DNA from: Riptortus pedestris
Taxonomy: Eukaryota > Arthropoda > Insecta > Hemiptera > Alydidae
DNA length: 64,000 nucleotides
Direction of reading: 5' to 3'
Assembly: GCA_019009955.1 (NCBI GenBank)
Contig: CM032230.1
Location: 110,971,001-111,035,000 of the forward strand
The notes under the pieces were generated by a model. It ran no database searches, had not been told where the DNA came from, and saw only the letters and a list, made by a program, of their open reading frames with translations. This document shows, piece by piece, positions 24,499-37,852 of this stretch. Numbering within the stretch: the first letter of the stretch is position 1; each line of letters begins with the position of its first letter. Both the position numbers and the translations under genes were made by a program.

Positions 24499-24747
24499 GT
24501 GATTTTAACAAGGCTCCGCATTGGTCACTCTCTCCTTACTCATAGCTTTCTAATGAAAAAAAGAGAGCAGCCCAAATGCCATGTATGCAATTTGACTCTT
24601 ACAATAAAACACATACTGACAGACTGCAAGAGACGAGATCATTTACAGATACCCCACGACCTACATGACTTACTCACTGAAGGTAGTCCATACATACCCA
24701 CTATACTACAACATCTAAAAGACATTAACATATACACAAAAATTTGA
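24499..24747 (+). pseudogene. C-terminal zinc-knuckle tail of the I-like LINE
   Basis: Open from 24499: LTRLRIGHSLLTHSFLM, then C-x2-C...H-x4-C (CHVC ... HILTDC), then LTEGSPYIPTILQHLKDIN and a stop. The same tail closes the frames at 37219 and 48067. A one-base frame change separates it from the RNase H part. Confidence 0.75.
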
Positions 24748-24845
24748 ATATACAATACTCACAATTAATACTTGCATTTTAAAAGAGATTTTATCATTTT
24801 CTATGTATGCTGCGATTCTATTTGTGTGAATGTTTTGTGTGCGTT

Positions 24846-24907
<62 letters not shown>

Positions 24908-26154
24908 CTTAGTGTGCTTGTATGTTTGCTGAGCTCTTTATAAACTCTGAATATATGTAAGGTAAATATTTCATCATTTCTTTTTGTCTAGCAAAACTGA
25001 AGGTTTTCTCTCCTTCCCGCCTTAATGCAATTCATGACTTTCGTTGTCAGTAACTCACATTGAGTATGCAACTCGGCTGATACACGAGTTTTTTATATAT
25101 TTTATTATATTATTATTATATGATATACGAGAAATTTATATATTTTATTATATCTTGCTTAATATTTTTTGTTTTGGATTCTATATTATGTTTGTCAATT
25201 TGTCGTGTTGGATTTCTATTTATTGTTCGATTTCAATTTATTGTTCAATTTCTATTAGTTGAGTTCCATTTTTGTTATGTTTTTCCATTTCTGTTTTTTT
25301 GATCTATTTCTCTTTTTTTTGTTTTATATTCCATTTCTGTATTTACTTTTTGTGTTCCATTTCTATTTTTGTTTTTCTATTTTGTGTTCCATTTCGTTTT
25401 TGATTTCCATTTTTTGTGTTTTGTTCTTCCATTTGGTATTGTGATCCATTCCAGTCCTGTTTTTCGTTTCAGTTCTGTTTGTATGTTTCTGTTTTCTGTT
25501 CCATTCCTGTTTTTGTGTTCTATTTCTGTTTCGTGTTACTTTTCTAATTTTCATGTTACATCTCTGTTATGTTGTTTTATGTTCGTTTAAATTAATTTTT
25601 TATTTTTAATTTTATACAGTTTTTTTCCCCGAGCAACATCGCCACAGCTGCGAAGCTCCAAATAAACAAATAAATAAATTGAATATTATAATTTTTTTTT
25701 TTAAATTACTAGTAATTTTAATGTTTCATACCATAAAATGCCTTTCTTCATTATGATTATTTTTGTTTAAGTATTATTATTGGGCATTTGGATATAATTC
25801 ATTATTTTTAATAACTGTATTAATGTTGGCGTCATGAAATTGACATTATAAACTAAAAAGAATGAAAATTCTTTCTCTTTCCCTCTTCAACCAAGAGAGT
25901 TCCCCCTCCCCAGCCGTATTACACCTGCCATTTGATGGTAGAGGTTAGGTATAAATAGGTCCATAGCTGTTGTTGAATTGAGAGTAGATTAGGCCAAGTT
26001 AAGGGACGTTGATCCGACAGTAATCTCTGGGGTGGGCCTAACCTACCGGAAACACCTCGATATAACCACCAATATAACCTCCATATAGCCATCCGTCCGT
26101 GCAGTCTTTTTTCATCCTTTCACTTCCCCTCAGTATCATTCCTCCCCTTCCTCG

Positions 26155-26156
<2 letters not shown>
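24748..26156. other. (GT)n tract and T-rich low-complexity DNA
   Basis: (GT)n spans 24850-24903. From about 25195 to 25590 a T-rich stretch repeats variants of 'gttccatttctgttttt' at irregular 15-40 base spacing, giving artificial open frames rich in Phe on one strand and Lys/Arg/Asn on the other. A moderately GC-richer part (25880-26100) contains 'ggtataaatagg' but nothing recognisable. Confidence 0.5.

Positions 26157-26194
<38 letters not shown>
26157..26194 (+). repeat. (CT)n microsatellite at LINE 3' side
   Basis: CT repeats of about 38 bases, followed after ATC by the T-run that is the LINE's poly(A) tail read on the opposite strand. It pairs with the tract at 27588. Confidence 0.85.
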
Positions 26195-27715
<1,521 letters not shown>

Positions 27716-27920
27716 ATTTTGAGTTCAGAGAGTTGAAATTCTCCATTTCTCTGTAGGATCTAGAAGTGACACTAATAGTAAAAATAAATTATCCTTGAAT
27801 GAGTACTTTTTAATTAACTTTATTCTATAGCAAGATAAATAAGCATCAATCACTACACCAGGTCATCCCGAGTTCAAAACATCAGGAAACGTCTTATGCA
27901 CTTTGAAAGCTAAACGGCTT

Positions 27921-28048
27921 TTAGCAGACCCCTTCCCCCTATGGGAAATTAGATATTGAGGTTGTACTCATGACGCGATTTTCGAAAAATTTCTTCAAAT
28001 GTCCATCAATCCTACCCAGGAGATGATGAAAATCAGGGCCGTTCAACA

Positions 28049-28084
<36 letters not shown>

Positions 28085-28578
28085 ATATCTAGCTCTAGTG
28101 GTCTTAAATGTTGTTTGATTGTTACCAAACTTGATATTTAATCGTTTTATGTTTAAAGAAAGTACAAGTTCGTTAATGGCTGAAATAGGACCAGTGGAAG
28201 GGGGGTGGTTTAGAGGGGGATTTTCGAAAATTCGAAATATCTCCGTTACTACACGTCAACCTTATTGCAAATTGAATTTACTATTAACATTGTTATATAA
28301 ATTTATTCTATATCTTGAATATTAACCGAGATTTTACATCATTATTAGGTGTGTGGGGATAACGGACGATATGAGATCGGCTATTGTCGGTTCTGTTCCT
28401 GAGATTCCGCCAAAAATTAGTTCGGCCGTTTCCGTAACTGTAGAGACTCCTGTAAGCTTTTACTTTGTAAGATATAACAAATACGTTCTGTTGACCCTCT
28501 CCCTCTTGTTTAGTTCACAGGCTATTAAAATTTGAGTTGTTAAATTATAAATTATTCTGATTCATTATATTATAAATT
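27921..28578 (-). mobile_element. H-family HINE copy 10, 5' truncated, hybrid 5' region
   Basis: 3' hairpin with an expanded loop (cagaccccttccccctatggg), (TA)n 28051-28080, 'ctctagtggtc', 'ggaccagtggaagggggg', then a version-2 block ('gccaaaaattagttcggccgtttccgtaactgt') fused to a version-3 block ('ttttactttgtaagatataac ... attctgattcatta'). The TCCGTCACGC end is missing. Confidence 0.7.
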
Positions 28579-29172
28579 ACTGCCCAGAAATCATCTTCAA
28601 TGACCAAACGTCCGGTTCAACACACAACGATTCCACGCAGTTAGCTACTAAACGGCATATGATAGTCCATAAAAAGATATTCTCTTATTTTTTTACCATT
28701 AAAGGGCTGATAGGCGATTCTCGTTAAGAGTTGTCTTTACTATGTAAACCCTATTTGTATAACAAAATTTTGCTGGAAGGGAAATTTGTGCACTCCATTT
28801 TGCTTTTGTAACTTTATATTAGTTACTTAATTTTTAGTTATAGAACCTCAATAGATAGAATAATTTTCAGCTCTATTAGAGAGGAATTAATGACCTCTTT
28901 TATAGTTGTACCATAATATTTCAATTTGGAAAGTGAAGGGCATTTGCACATGGCAAGGCAGCCATGTGTTATGATCCGTAGGTAAACACATATTTAAAGG
29001 TCCAGGTAGTAAATGTGGGGTCCCCATAAAGTTTATCCGCCTTTATTAAGCTAATTTACTTAGGGTCTGTTTCAGATTTCCTACATAATTCTATTTTTTT
29101 TCAATGGAAATCGCTAAGTTTTTCATTTCCAGAACTTCATATTATACATTGGCTGTTGGAGAATTAGGAATG

Positions 29173-29254
<82 letters not shown>

Positions 29255-29924
29255 GAACTTAAATTAGTATTTTTAAAAGTTTAATGTCTAGATGTTACAC
29301 TAATTCAAAATAATCTACAAAGTGAGGTTCACACGGCATTAATCTCCTTCCACGGATTCGTACAAAAATAAGTACAAAGTTATCATTATTTGTGATGGTT
29401 GTTCCTGTGCTAAACAATAAGCAACTTGACTACTACGCTCCATAGTTGTAGTTTTAATCCAAACTAGCCCTTGTACCGAAATCCTGAGAAATGGTATTAC
29501 GTATACTTCAGTGAATAAAATAGCTTTATAGAGATATTGAATATTTTAAACTTCAAATACCATACCGTAAAACGTTCCATTACCACATTTTTGTAGCATA
29601 GATGTCATCAGCAGTTTTATTGTCAGAATTTTATGAAGTGGTGTTCTTAATATCTTTTCATTTAATTTAATTTTTTATTAGGTATTATATTACTTTACTG
29701 AAGAATAATTGGTTTATACGAATTCTCTTTAACTTGAGCTGAGTGGTTTTAACGTGGTAATTGTGATTAGATAAACGATCAATGTCAGTCTACTCCAATT
29801 AACAACTTTTAACAACTAGATCGGTTGTTATCAATGACAAATTAATGGTCAAAGGAAATTAGACATTTCTGTATTAATTAAATGACACATTTATTCCTTT
29901 CTCTCAATAACAATTAAACTTTAT
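28579..29924. other. Unassigned DNA with a 76-base T-run
   Basis: No coding motif. A pure T-run spans 29176-29251, unusually long for a genome assembly and possibly an A-tail of a retroposon on the minus strand, although no element body was recognised to its right. Confidence 0.5.
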
Positions 29925-30265
29925 TCAAAATATCTCCTTTCTATGAGTCGAATAGAATAATGTTACCCAGCCATTATTGCTATAACTTAATAAAATTCCG
30001 ACAATTGCTTTCTTATGCACTTTTTCCTCTTATTCAATCATTAACTGAAATATTTGCACTTTTTATTATTCAGGTTTATGCAAATCCTCTCTCCTAGTAA
30101 TGCGATTTTGATTAGAGCCCCTGGATTTCTAAACATCTCACTCCCAGCTATAAATTCAAAGAATCTTTATATTGGCTTCTTATTACAGATTAAAATGGAC
30201 TTCATCTTCAGTACTTCCAACGCGTTGAAAATCTGTTAAGTTTACGCAGCTCCTGCGTGACCCTC
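29925..30265 (-). mobile_element. H-family HINE copy 11, very degenerate
   Basis: Markers remain in order: 'caaaatatctcc...tatgagtcgaa', 'ctataacttaataaaatt', 'attaactgaaatatttgcac', 'ttattattcaggttt', and finally 'tgaaaatctgttaagtttacgcagctcctgcgtga'. The 3' half with hairpin and microsatellite is gone. Confidence 0.6.
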
Positions 30266-31216
30266 CTTTTTTTAATTTACATCAGCCCGAGTGAACGCAA
30301 ACGAGAGTTGGCATGGTTTGTGTACTTCTGTTAGAGACCCTAGGTGTTCCTTGCTGTTTGAAGGGTCTCAACATCGTAAACCTACTTATATTTAATCACT
30401 CCTAAGAAAGGTTTTGGGGGCACTGGTGATGGTTAAGGCCTGGGTACATCTACCACTACCGTCAGTACGCTGAAGGTAAAAATAGGTGCAGGTTCGGTCA
30501 GAATAGATCAGCGGGAGTCTAACGAGCACAATGCATCTTGTCAGTCTTTTGGACACAACTCATTCCAGGTTCTCCTTGGGTGCTGTATGTCGAGTTGAAC
30601 ACTATCTATAAAAAGCTCTGATCACGAATCCCTCGAGTTCAGTTATGGGACGGCTAAAGATCTGAAAGGTCTATAATGCCAAATGAAAAAAAATGCGTGG
30701 AGTTAAATTCAATAAGGATCATAAATGCGGGCAATGTATTGCTATAAGAGAAATTCCTGTCCCATATTGAATTGCTTGACGTGGTAAACGCCGAAGGAAA
30801 TTTTACCGCGAGCGAGGGGAGGAGGCATGCTTTTTTATATTTATAGAAGGGAGGAGTCAGGAAATCTAAGAATGGGATATAAAAACGAGCTGGGAGAGGA
30901 GCATAGGTGGCTGGATACAAATATTTGTCCCGGGAAATCCAGACAGCGGGAACTGGGTTAGTGTAATATTTGCCGCTTTCATTACCCCGATTGCCTCTCT
31001 TCCGGCAAACACCTTTATTTATCCAGGAACCTGTCCCCTGATATCCCAGACCGCAGGGATACCCCGACTAGTCTCAGCAGCTCTGACTTTGGGCTTCACG
31101 CCTCAAGAAGTTCTCTCAGCATACGACTCCTCTCACATGGAAGGATTCTCTCTATTTTGAAATTTCAGTTCCTTTTCTTATTTACATTTGCCTACATATT
31201 TTTTTTAAAATAAAGG
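30266..31216. other. Unassigned stretch containing repeat C
   Basis: Positions 30440-30640 are a copy of repeat C. The GC-richer 30880-31140 contains 'gggatataaaaacgag' and pyrimidine-rich sequence; an 88-codon frame on the minus strand (30654-30920) has no recognisable motif. Confidence 0.45.
30440..30640 (+). repeat. Dispersed repeat C, copy 1
   Basis: Shared with 37500-37835 and 56360-56490: 'actcattccaggttctccttgg', 'gtatgtcgagttga', then 'aaaagctctgatcacgaatccc'. The latter two copies abut the 5' ends of H-family elements; this one does not. No termini or coding were seen. Confidence 0.5.
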
Positions 31217-31557
31217 TCCATTGCGGAGGGGCTGCGTAAACTAACCCGACTCATAATAACGGAGAAATTTGAAATTTTCGAAATTCTCCCTTCTTTACCA
31301 CCCATCCCAATGGTTAATTTTAGCCGTTAACGAACCTGACCTTTAATTTTACATAAAACGTTTAATTATCGAGTTTGCCACTGATAAAACAAAAATGAAG
31401 ACCTCTAGTGCGTCTACAGATATGTAAAAATAGTTTTGAACGGTGCTCATTTGCGTCATCTCTTGGGAAGCATAGATGGGATTTTGAAGAAATTTTAGAA
31501 TATTGCGTCATGAGTTCAACCTCAATAGCTGATTTCTCTAAGTGAAATATGTTAAAA
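31217..31557 (+). mobile_element. H-family HINE copy 12, large internal deletion
   Basis: The 5' end TCCATTGCGGAGGGGCTGCG runs straight into 'ccgactcataataacggagaaattt', losing the version-specific 5' region. The core, 'gacctctagtgcg' and the 3' block remain, but there is no microsatellite ('agatatgtaaaaatagttttgaacgg'). It ends ctaagtgaaatatgttaaaa. Confidence 0.7.
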
Positions 31558-32664
31558 ATTTTATGTAGGCTCTACATGGCATCCTTGTGCTCCCATTAAA
31601 GCAAGTAAAATGTTTGGGTACACTTTATTTAATATTATACTACTATATATTAGAAGTAATATACAATAATTCCCTCCAATTCATTGGATCGAAAAATGTA
31701 AGATAACATCATATATAGATATTTAGATACTAACAAAAAAAAAAAACAATTTTGAACCCCAAATATGTAAGGAAATTTTTGCAATCCTTGTTTTCTCAAT
31801 CCTCCAATTCTCTCATTCCCAAATATGAAATTCCAACATTCTAAAAGTAGCATTTTTTGAGTTAAACGATGCTTAGGTACGTACAGACGTCACCCTATGA
31901 TCTAGTAAATAAGAGTCCAGGTATAGTCAAAACGGATAATCCCGTTGTAAACTGAAACCCGAAAATTTATGCGATTGCACTATTCCTTTTAGAAAGGAAA
32001 AGGAAATGAATAAATACATAAAAAAAAAAAATCACGAGGCTGCGAACAGTTAGCATGTAAAGTAGACTTTCTCCGTGTATTTCAAGGATAATATCCTTTT
32101 ATCATCACTGGAATAACACTAAGAGGGCTTCAAATTATTATCTCGCAATATCTAAAATTCCTTGTTTCTTTCTTAGCGAATTGCTTGGTGAAGAAAAAAA
32201 ACGTAGGTAATAAACATGACATTTAAGCTGGACATAATTTATTGAGTAAAAAACACATGTCTGAGGTAATATTAATATATGAGGTAAAATTGTAACTTAG
32301 ATCTTGGTAATATTAAATGAAAATTGCCACCGCTTGTTTTAAAACATATATTTTGTCAAAACTCAAAGGCTTCTTCGACCAGATGTTGGATAGGTGAACA
32401 TTTTTGAAGACATTGTTGACAAAATAGTCTGGGAAATCGTAGAGAAAATCTACTAACAATAAGATATTCAAGCGCCAGTTAAGACACATAAATAGTGAAA
32501 TATTTCCTTTACAAGATAAACTAAAACAAGTAAATAATTTCTTGATAAACCGCTGGAATTTTATCTTATCATAAAGGAGACTAATGTGGTGAATATTTAT
32601 AAAATATTCCAATACATTAATAGGAATTATGTTTGAAATAAATAAACGGGACATTTATTATCGA
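31558..32664. other. Unassigned AT-rich DNA
   Basis: A 113-codon open frame on the minus strand (32313-32654) is rich in Ile, Phe and Leu and resembles no family I can name; its composition is what AT-rich DNA gives by chance. Nothing else was found. Confidence 0.45.
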
Positions 32665-32865
32665 CCACTTTGTGCTACTGCAGGGAATTGGTACAGGTTA
32701 CCACCATTTTCTTGCCAGGATGGAACTAAAGATATTGCTTAATGAGGTCGTCACTAAATAAATTCATATTGTCCAGTCGGGAGGCGAGCTCACCACTCTA
32801 GGTTTACCATGTGAGATTAAGACTAACGCTACAGCACAAATGGCTAACCTGACCACCATGTTTAA
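32665..32865 (-). mobile_element. tRNA-derived SINE-like copy (family S)
   Basis: Plus-strand markers 'acaggttaccaccatttt', 'aatgaggtcgtcactaaataaattc', 'ctctaggtttaccatgtgag', 'aatggctaacctga' match 3360 and 52690 in order. The B-box site ('gaggcgagctcacc') is mutated. Confidence 0.6.
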
Positions 32866-33615
32866 AATATAAAATACAATTATGCAGGTCTTGCATTCGA
32901 TCAATTTTAACATATGCATTTCCTGTGAGGAGCTGAAGTTAAAATATATTGTGAAAAATGCTGCAACTGTTCCAAAATAAATTCCAATATAAATTATATA
33001 TATTTCTTAACAATTAGTAAATATTAGCGAGTGTTTGAAGCTACAATGAGACAAAATAGTGGTTTTTAGTTATTTTAAATTATACATAAGGTACAGTTTT
33101 GATTTTCGATATTCAGAAAGTTCCATTGATATTCTAGCTATCCAAAAAAATAATTATATAGAGAATTGTTGTATAATTTATTACTCTGCTAATATTAGTG
33201 TAACGAAGAGATGGTATCGAATACAGAAAGGAGTCTTTATCATAGCTGAAAACTTCCCTTCACCAGAGGTCTTGTTCTCAGAGAGGAAACTATGAAAGTT
33301 ATATATATGTTTGTACAGGGTAAAAGCAATATCGGTAGCTGTTTGGAAAGTTTTGAAATATGTGACTGGAGAAAAATGGAGGGGCGAGATTGGTCCATTT
33401 CAACGGCCCAGTAGAAATGAAGTAACCCATTAATTGTCCAGTCGAGAACGATGTGTCTTCGAGAAATAAATAAATTTTATAAGTGTATTTGTGTGATTTA
33501 AACCATCCTTTTGGGGTTTTACAACTTGGCTTTCAGCTTTCCAGTCGTTATTTTATGTAGTTCGTTTCAGTTACGCTCATTGAATAGCAACATTTAGCAA
33601 AGTTCTGAGAAGGTA

Positions 33616-33651
<36 letters not shown>

Positions 33652-33976
33652 CTGTGTCCTGTAACCAAACGAGAAGTAGCAACGACTGGTTTGAAGAAGG
33701 CAACCGAAGAATTGCAGAAAATTAACTTTTATGAGAATGACATCAAAGACTAGAGCACAATGCCGGCACAAACCAGAAGAGCAGTTTACCGAGCGAAACA
33801 GTTTTCGTAATTATTTATAAACAATGGAAAATGTCCTTAACTTAAGGGAAATCAACTGAAATATATTTCTATTCACACGAATGATTAATTATTATCCTGT
33901 ATGCTAGCAGTCCATTATTATCCTGGGTTGAATGTTCCAATTTTTTTGTCCCTGAACAAGAGATTTTCCCCCCACT
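32866..33976. other. Unassigned AT-rich DNA
   Basis: It contains (TA)n at 33618-33648 and short chance frames only. No repeat family or coding motif was recognised. Confidence 0.5.
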
Positions 33977-34116
33977 ATTAGCTGATTTCCCCTAAGGGAG
34001 ATCAACTATAAGTTAGAAGTCAAAACGCGATTTTCGAAAACTTTCTTCTAATGTTAGTCGATCCTACCCAGGAGATGACGAAAATAAGGTCTGTTGGAAA
34101 CTATGTATGTATGTAT

Positions 34117-34215
<99 letters not shown>

Positions 34216-34358
34216 GCTGAAATCGGACCAGGTGGGGGACGTCGGGTCGAAACATTGAATAACAGCCAATCTTATTGCAAATTTAATTTCCTATAAATGT
34301 TGGTCTGTATAAATTTTCTGTATCATAAATATTAACCCAGATATTTGGATTTTTTAGT
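33977..34358 (-). mobile_element. H-family HINE copy 13, partial, in tandem with copy 14
   Basis: 3' hairpin 'agctgatttcccctaagggagatc', 3' block, a long imperfect (TA)n (34122-34210), then 'atggctgaaatcggaccagg', then the block ending 'cccagatatttggatttttta'. It stops exactly where copy 14 begins. The 'gctctagcggtcg' part and the 5' end are missing. Confidence 0.75.
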
Positions 34359-34359
34359 T

Positions 34360-34472
34360 TTAGCATATTTCCCTTATGGGAAAACAGCTATTGAGGTCGT
34401 ACTCATGACGCGCTTTTTGAAATTTTTCTCCAAATGTGCATAGATCCTACCTTGTAGATGACGAAAATGAGG

Positions 34473-34519
<47 letters not shown>

Positions 34520-34948
34520 GTCTGTTACCACTCTAGCGGTCGTAATTTTTGTTTTATCGTTACCAAACTCGATATTTAGTCGTTTTATGTAAAAAGAAAG
34601 ATCAAGTTCGTTAACGGCTGAAATCGGACCGGGATGGGATGGGGGGTTTAGTGGGGCGGAATTTCGAAATATCTCGGTTACTATACGTCAAATCGAAACA
34701 TTGTACAGAATCAATCTTATTGCAAATTAAATTTACTATAAATATTTTTCTATACATTTATTCTCTATCTCGAATATTAACCGAGATATTTTCATTTTTA
34801 TTAAATTTGGGCCAATAACGAACGTTTGATTTTCCGCCAAAAGCTAGTTCGGCCCTTTGCCGTAACTGTTCGGCTATCGTATGGAGATTTCTCTATTGTA
34901 TAACCACGTGGGAAATCTGCTTAGTTTACGCAGCCTCTGCGTGACGGA
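34360..34948 (-). mobile_element. H-family HINE copy 14
   Basis: Near full-length with a version-2 5' region. Hairpin 'atttcccttatgggaaaa', (TA)n 34477-34516, 'actctagcggtcgtaat', 'gaaatcggaccggga', 'gccaaaagctagttcggcccttt', 5' end GCGTGACGGA. It lies head-to-tail with copy 13 in the same orientation. Confidence 0.85.
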
Positions 34949-35644
34949 CTTTTTAGAATACATATATCGAACCTAAAATGCGCTCGTTAAAAAAATAGGA
35001 TTCTTAAATCTTATACAATATTAATAATGAAAAAGGCTCGCGGCAAATGAATACATGAAATTCTTTACCTCATAAACACCAGATCTTTGTGTCAGAAATT
35101 CAGGGAAGTCAACATCCGTATCTGAAACAGGAAAATGAGAATGATGACTTGATATGTATTGATTGGAGCATGATTGCTACAGGTATACACTTTGATAATC
35201 TCAACCAAATTGGTTTGAAAATATATTTCATCGGGTTAAAAGGTAGACTTACTGCTTTGAGAATTAAGAATTAATCATTATAGAGTTAAATATAGGGTTC
35301 GACTCATTGTGCTGATCTATTGGAAATATTCTCTATTCGTTTGCAAAGAAACACGATGGGCATTATGTCTAGATAGTGTATATACACTTTCAAAATCTTA
35401 CGGCTTAAAACATTTTTCTTGAACAGATTTCCTTGTGTTGAATGGCATACTGATGAAGTCATCTGGCAATTTATTCTGTATTTCTCTTTATCTCCCTCTT
35501 CCGTATTAGTGATTCATTATCTTTAGGTAATGAAAACCCATGAGAAGGATGGTAGGAAGGACTTATTAAAGGCTGAAATAAACATAACTACCTCTACTAA
35601 TACCCAAGCAGTAAAAATGTTTAGAACAGCAATTGTATGGCAGT
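34949..35644. other. Unassigned stretch
   Basis: A 61-codon open frame at 35089-35274 has no recognisable motif. No repeat ends were seen between H copies 14 and 15. Confidence 0.45.
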
Positions 35645-35768
35645 TTAGCAGATTTCCCTTAAGGGATATCAGCTATTGAGGTCGTACTCTTGACAGAATG
35701 TTCGAAAATTTTCTTCAAATGTCCATCGATCCGACCTAGTAGATGACGAAAATGAGGTCCGTTTAAAA

Positions 35769-35812
<44 letters not shown>

Positions 35813-36514
35813 CTGTTTCCGCTCTAGCTCTATTTTTGTTTGATCGTTACCAAACTGGAGATTTAGTCGTTTTATGTAAAAAGAAAGATCAAGTTCTTTA
35901 ACGGCTGTAATCGGACCAGTTGGAGGGGAGTTTAGAGGGGAGAATTTTAGAAAATTCGAAATATTTCCGTTACTATACGTCGGATCGAAAAATTGTATTG
36001 AATCAACCTTATTGGAAATTAAATTTACTATAAATATTGTTATATAAATTTATTCTCTACCTTGAATATTAACCAAGATATTTGAGTTTTTCAGTTTCCA
36101 GCCTTCAGTAAACCCCCACCTCTACTAGTGTTACATAAACAATGCTCTGTAATATAATAAAACATATTAATTGAAGCCTAAATACTGAATATTGTTTTCA
36201 TGGAACATTTACTTTGTGAGATATATGCAAATACGTTTTGTTTTTGGATTATTAAAATTTGAGTGATTAAGATAAAACTGATTCTGATTCATTACACATT
36301 ACACCACTAGCTTTAGTAAATTGTTTTCAATAAAATTAATATGTTATATTAAGATACATTTAATTAATTCTTTGTCTTTCCGGTCTATCTGTGCAGCGCT
36401 ACGAGGCTGGCTTGCCTGCTTGTTTAAAATTCAGCTGCTTTCCGTTGTAGGGATTATTAACTTGTACATTTACTGAGCATTCACGGTAGTTTTACCTGTA
36501 TTGTTTTTATTTCC

Positions 36515-37345
36515 CCTGAGCCGATGTCAGACTATTCCCAATTCAATTCGCTTTATATCACTGCATTTCCACACACTCGACTCAAGAAAAATTCCTGATT
36601 TGCACTGACTCGTTGAGTGCCCTATTGAGCATCAAAGATGTATTCACAAACAACCCAATAGTAAAAAAAAATATAAAATCAAATACAAATGCTCCAAGAG
36701 CTAAAAAGGGTCGCCTACTACATGTGGATTCCAAGCCATGTAGGAATAGATGGAAACGAAAAAGCAGATTTAGCAGCCAGAGAAACCCACCAACTCCATC
36801 ACCCCAACAACAATTACATCTGCAGAACTCTGAAGAAGGAAAAAATTAATAAAAACTGGCAACACATGTGGATTGAAACCCAGAACAATAAACCAAAAAT
36901 TATTAAAACCACCATCCATCCATGGAAATATTCGACAAGAGACAACAGAAGAGGTGAAGTTGTATTAGGAAGACGCCGAATTGGGCACACAAGACTTACT
37001 CATGGCTATCTTATGACAAAAGATCAACCCCCGATTTGTGAGAAATGTAACACAGAACTGACTATCTATCACATATTAATGGAATGTCATAAGTATACAA
37101 ATAATAGAAACAAATGCAATATTTCCAATAATATAGAAGTGGCCCTTGGAGAGAACCCGAAAAAACTCGATAAATTGTTTAATTTTGTAAAAAACACGAG
37201 TTTATACAAAGAAATTTAAAGTGCAATTGCTTGTATCCTCGTTTATATTGTTAAAATGACGATATGGATGAGGATACCAAAATGTGAATTATAAATATTA
37301 CAGCGCGATGATAACCTGGTAGTTTTTCGCCCTTAAACCCTATAC
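36515..37345 (+). mobile_element. I-like LINE 3' fragment inside H copy 15
   Basis: A plus-strand piece holding the RNase H end, zinc-knuckle tail, stop at 37217-37219 and about 100 bases of 3' UTR with 'gcgcgatgataacctggtag'. It is clearly related to the copies at 24747 and 48067 but diverged. No clear target duplication was found. Confidence 0.7.
36587..37219 (+). pseudogene. RNase H C-terminal part and zinc-knuckle tail
   Basis: A first frame gives LICTDSLSALLSIKDVF (second catalytic Asp). A frameshift at about 36690-36700 leads to an open frame with YYMWIPSHVGIDGNEKADLA, the last RNase H box with its His and Asp, then RRRIGHTRLTHGYLM, and C-x2-C...H-x4-C (CEKCNTELTIYHILMEC). It ends in the FVKNTSLYKEI stop. 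Only one break in 630 bases, so it is fairly young. RT and the RNase H start are missing. Confidence 0.8.
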
Positions 37346-37499
37346 AAAAACAACAGACCTGTTTGTTTACGTTTCAAAAGCTTTCGTCGGGAGGTTTCTT
37401 ATCATAGCTTGTATTTATTCACGGTTAAACTTCACGCTGGAAATCTGCTTAGTTTACGCAGCCCCTGCGTGACGGACTTTTTTTATCAATAGGAGGCCG

Positions 37500-37835
37500 C
37501 GCGGGTGCGGTTGTATCTGCCACTGTTCGCAGTAAGCTTTGTGTGAAAATATGTGCAGGTTGTAAAATATTTGGTTTACTAGCTAAGGGTGCTATAGGAG
37601 TAGCTTGTGTAGGGTTGGGCTATGGAGTAGCTAGAGTCTAGTGAGTAAATCTGACTGACGGAACACTTTGACACCCCTAGATCTCGGTGTCCCCTCCATC
37701 TGTGGCTAAATTCAGGAGAGTAAGTCTCCTGGGGTACACTCATTTCTCGTCTTCCTTGGTTATCAGGGGTTTGTATGTCTAGTCGATCACTCACTACATA
37801 AAAACTCTGATCATGAATCCCGCAAGAGTTTACCT
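37500..37835 (+). repeat. Dispersed repeat C, copy 2
   Basis: Markers 'ggaggccgcgcggg', 'cttccttggttatcagggg', 'gtatgtctagtcgatcactcact', 'aaaactctgatcatgaatccc' match 30440 and 56360. It fills the interval between H copies 15 and 16. Confidence 0.5.
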
Positions 37836-37852
37836 CTCACTAAGTAAAAAAG

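Larger units (their letters stand above)
21545..24747 (+). mobile_element. Decayed I-like non-LTR retrotransposon (RT + RNase H)
   Basis: A single 5'-truncated copy read on the plus strand with many stops and frameshifts. Domain order is inter-domain linker, reverse transcriptase, thumb, RNase H, C-terminal zinc knuckle. This architecture and the tail sequence match the copy at 48067-49932. The endonuclease and ORF1 are absent. The left edge abuts a truncated H copy; the right edge after the stop at 24747 has no clear A- or TAA-tail, and a (GT)n tract starts at 24850. Confidence 0.85.
35645..37476 (-). mobile_element. H-family HINE copy 15, split by a LINE fragment
   Basis: The right-hand 5' end (GCGTGACGGA at 37476, with 'gcttagtttacgcagcccc') and the left-hand 3' end (hairpin 35647-35672, (TA)n 35773-35808) belong to one version-3 element like 16026-16686 and 61965-62415. 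The version-3 block runs to about 36510 ('gagcattcacggtag') and resumes near 37345 ('tgtttgtttacg'). Between them lies a LINE piece. Some sequence is present on both sides, so rearrangement at the insertion is likely. Confidence 0.75.

Noticed and set aside
25363..25554. Basic Lys/Arg/Asn/Thr-rich frame on the minus strand
   Set aside because: It is the complement of a T-rich irregular repeat and therefore a composition artefact.
32313..32654. 113-codon hydrophobic open frame on the minus strand
   Set aside because: Ile/Phe/Leu richness is expected from AT-rich DNA; no motif, no related copy in the window.
34051..34296. Open frames encoding long Tyr-Ile repeats across TA tracts (also at 7829, 33577, 38510, 50929, 55705)
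   Set aside because: They are translations of (TA)n microsatellites inside or near H elements, with no other protein character.
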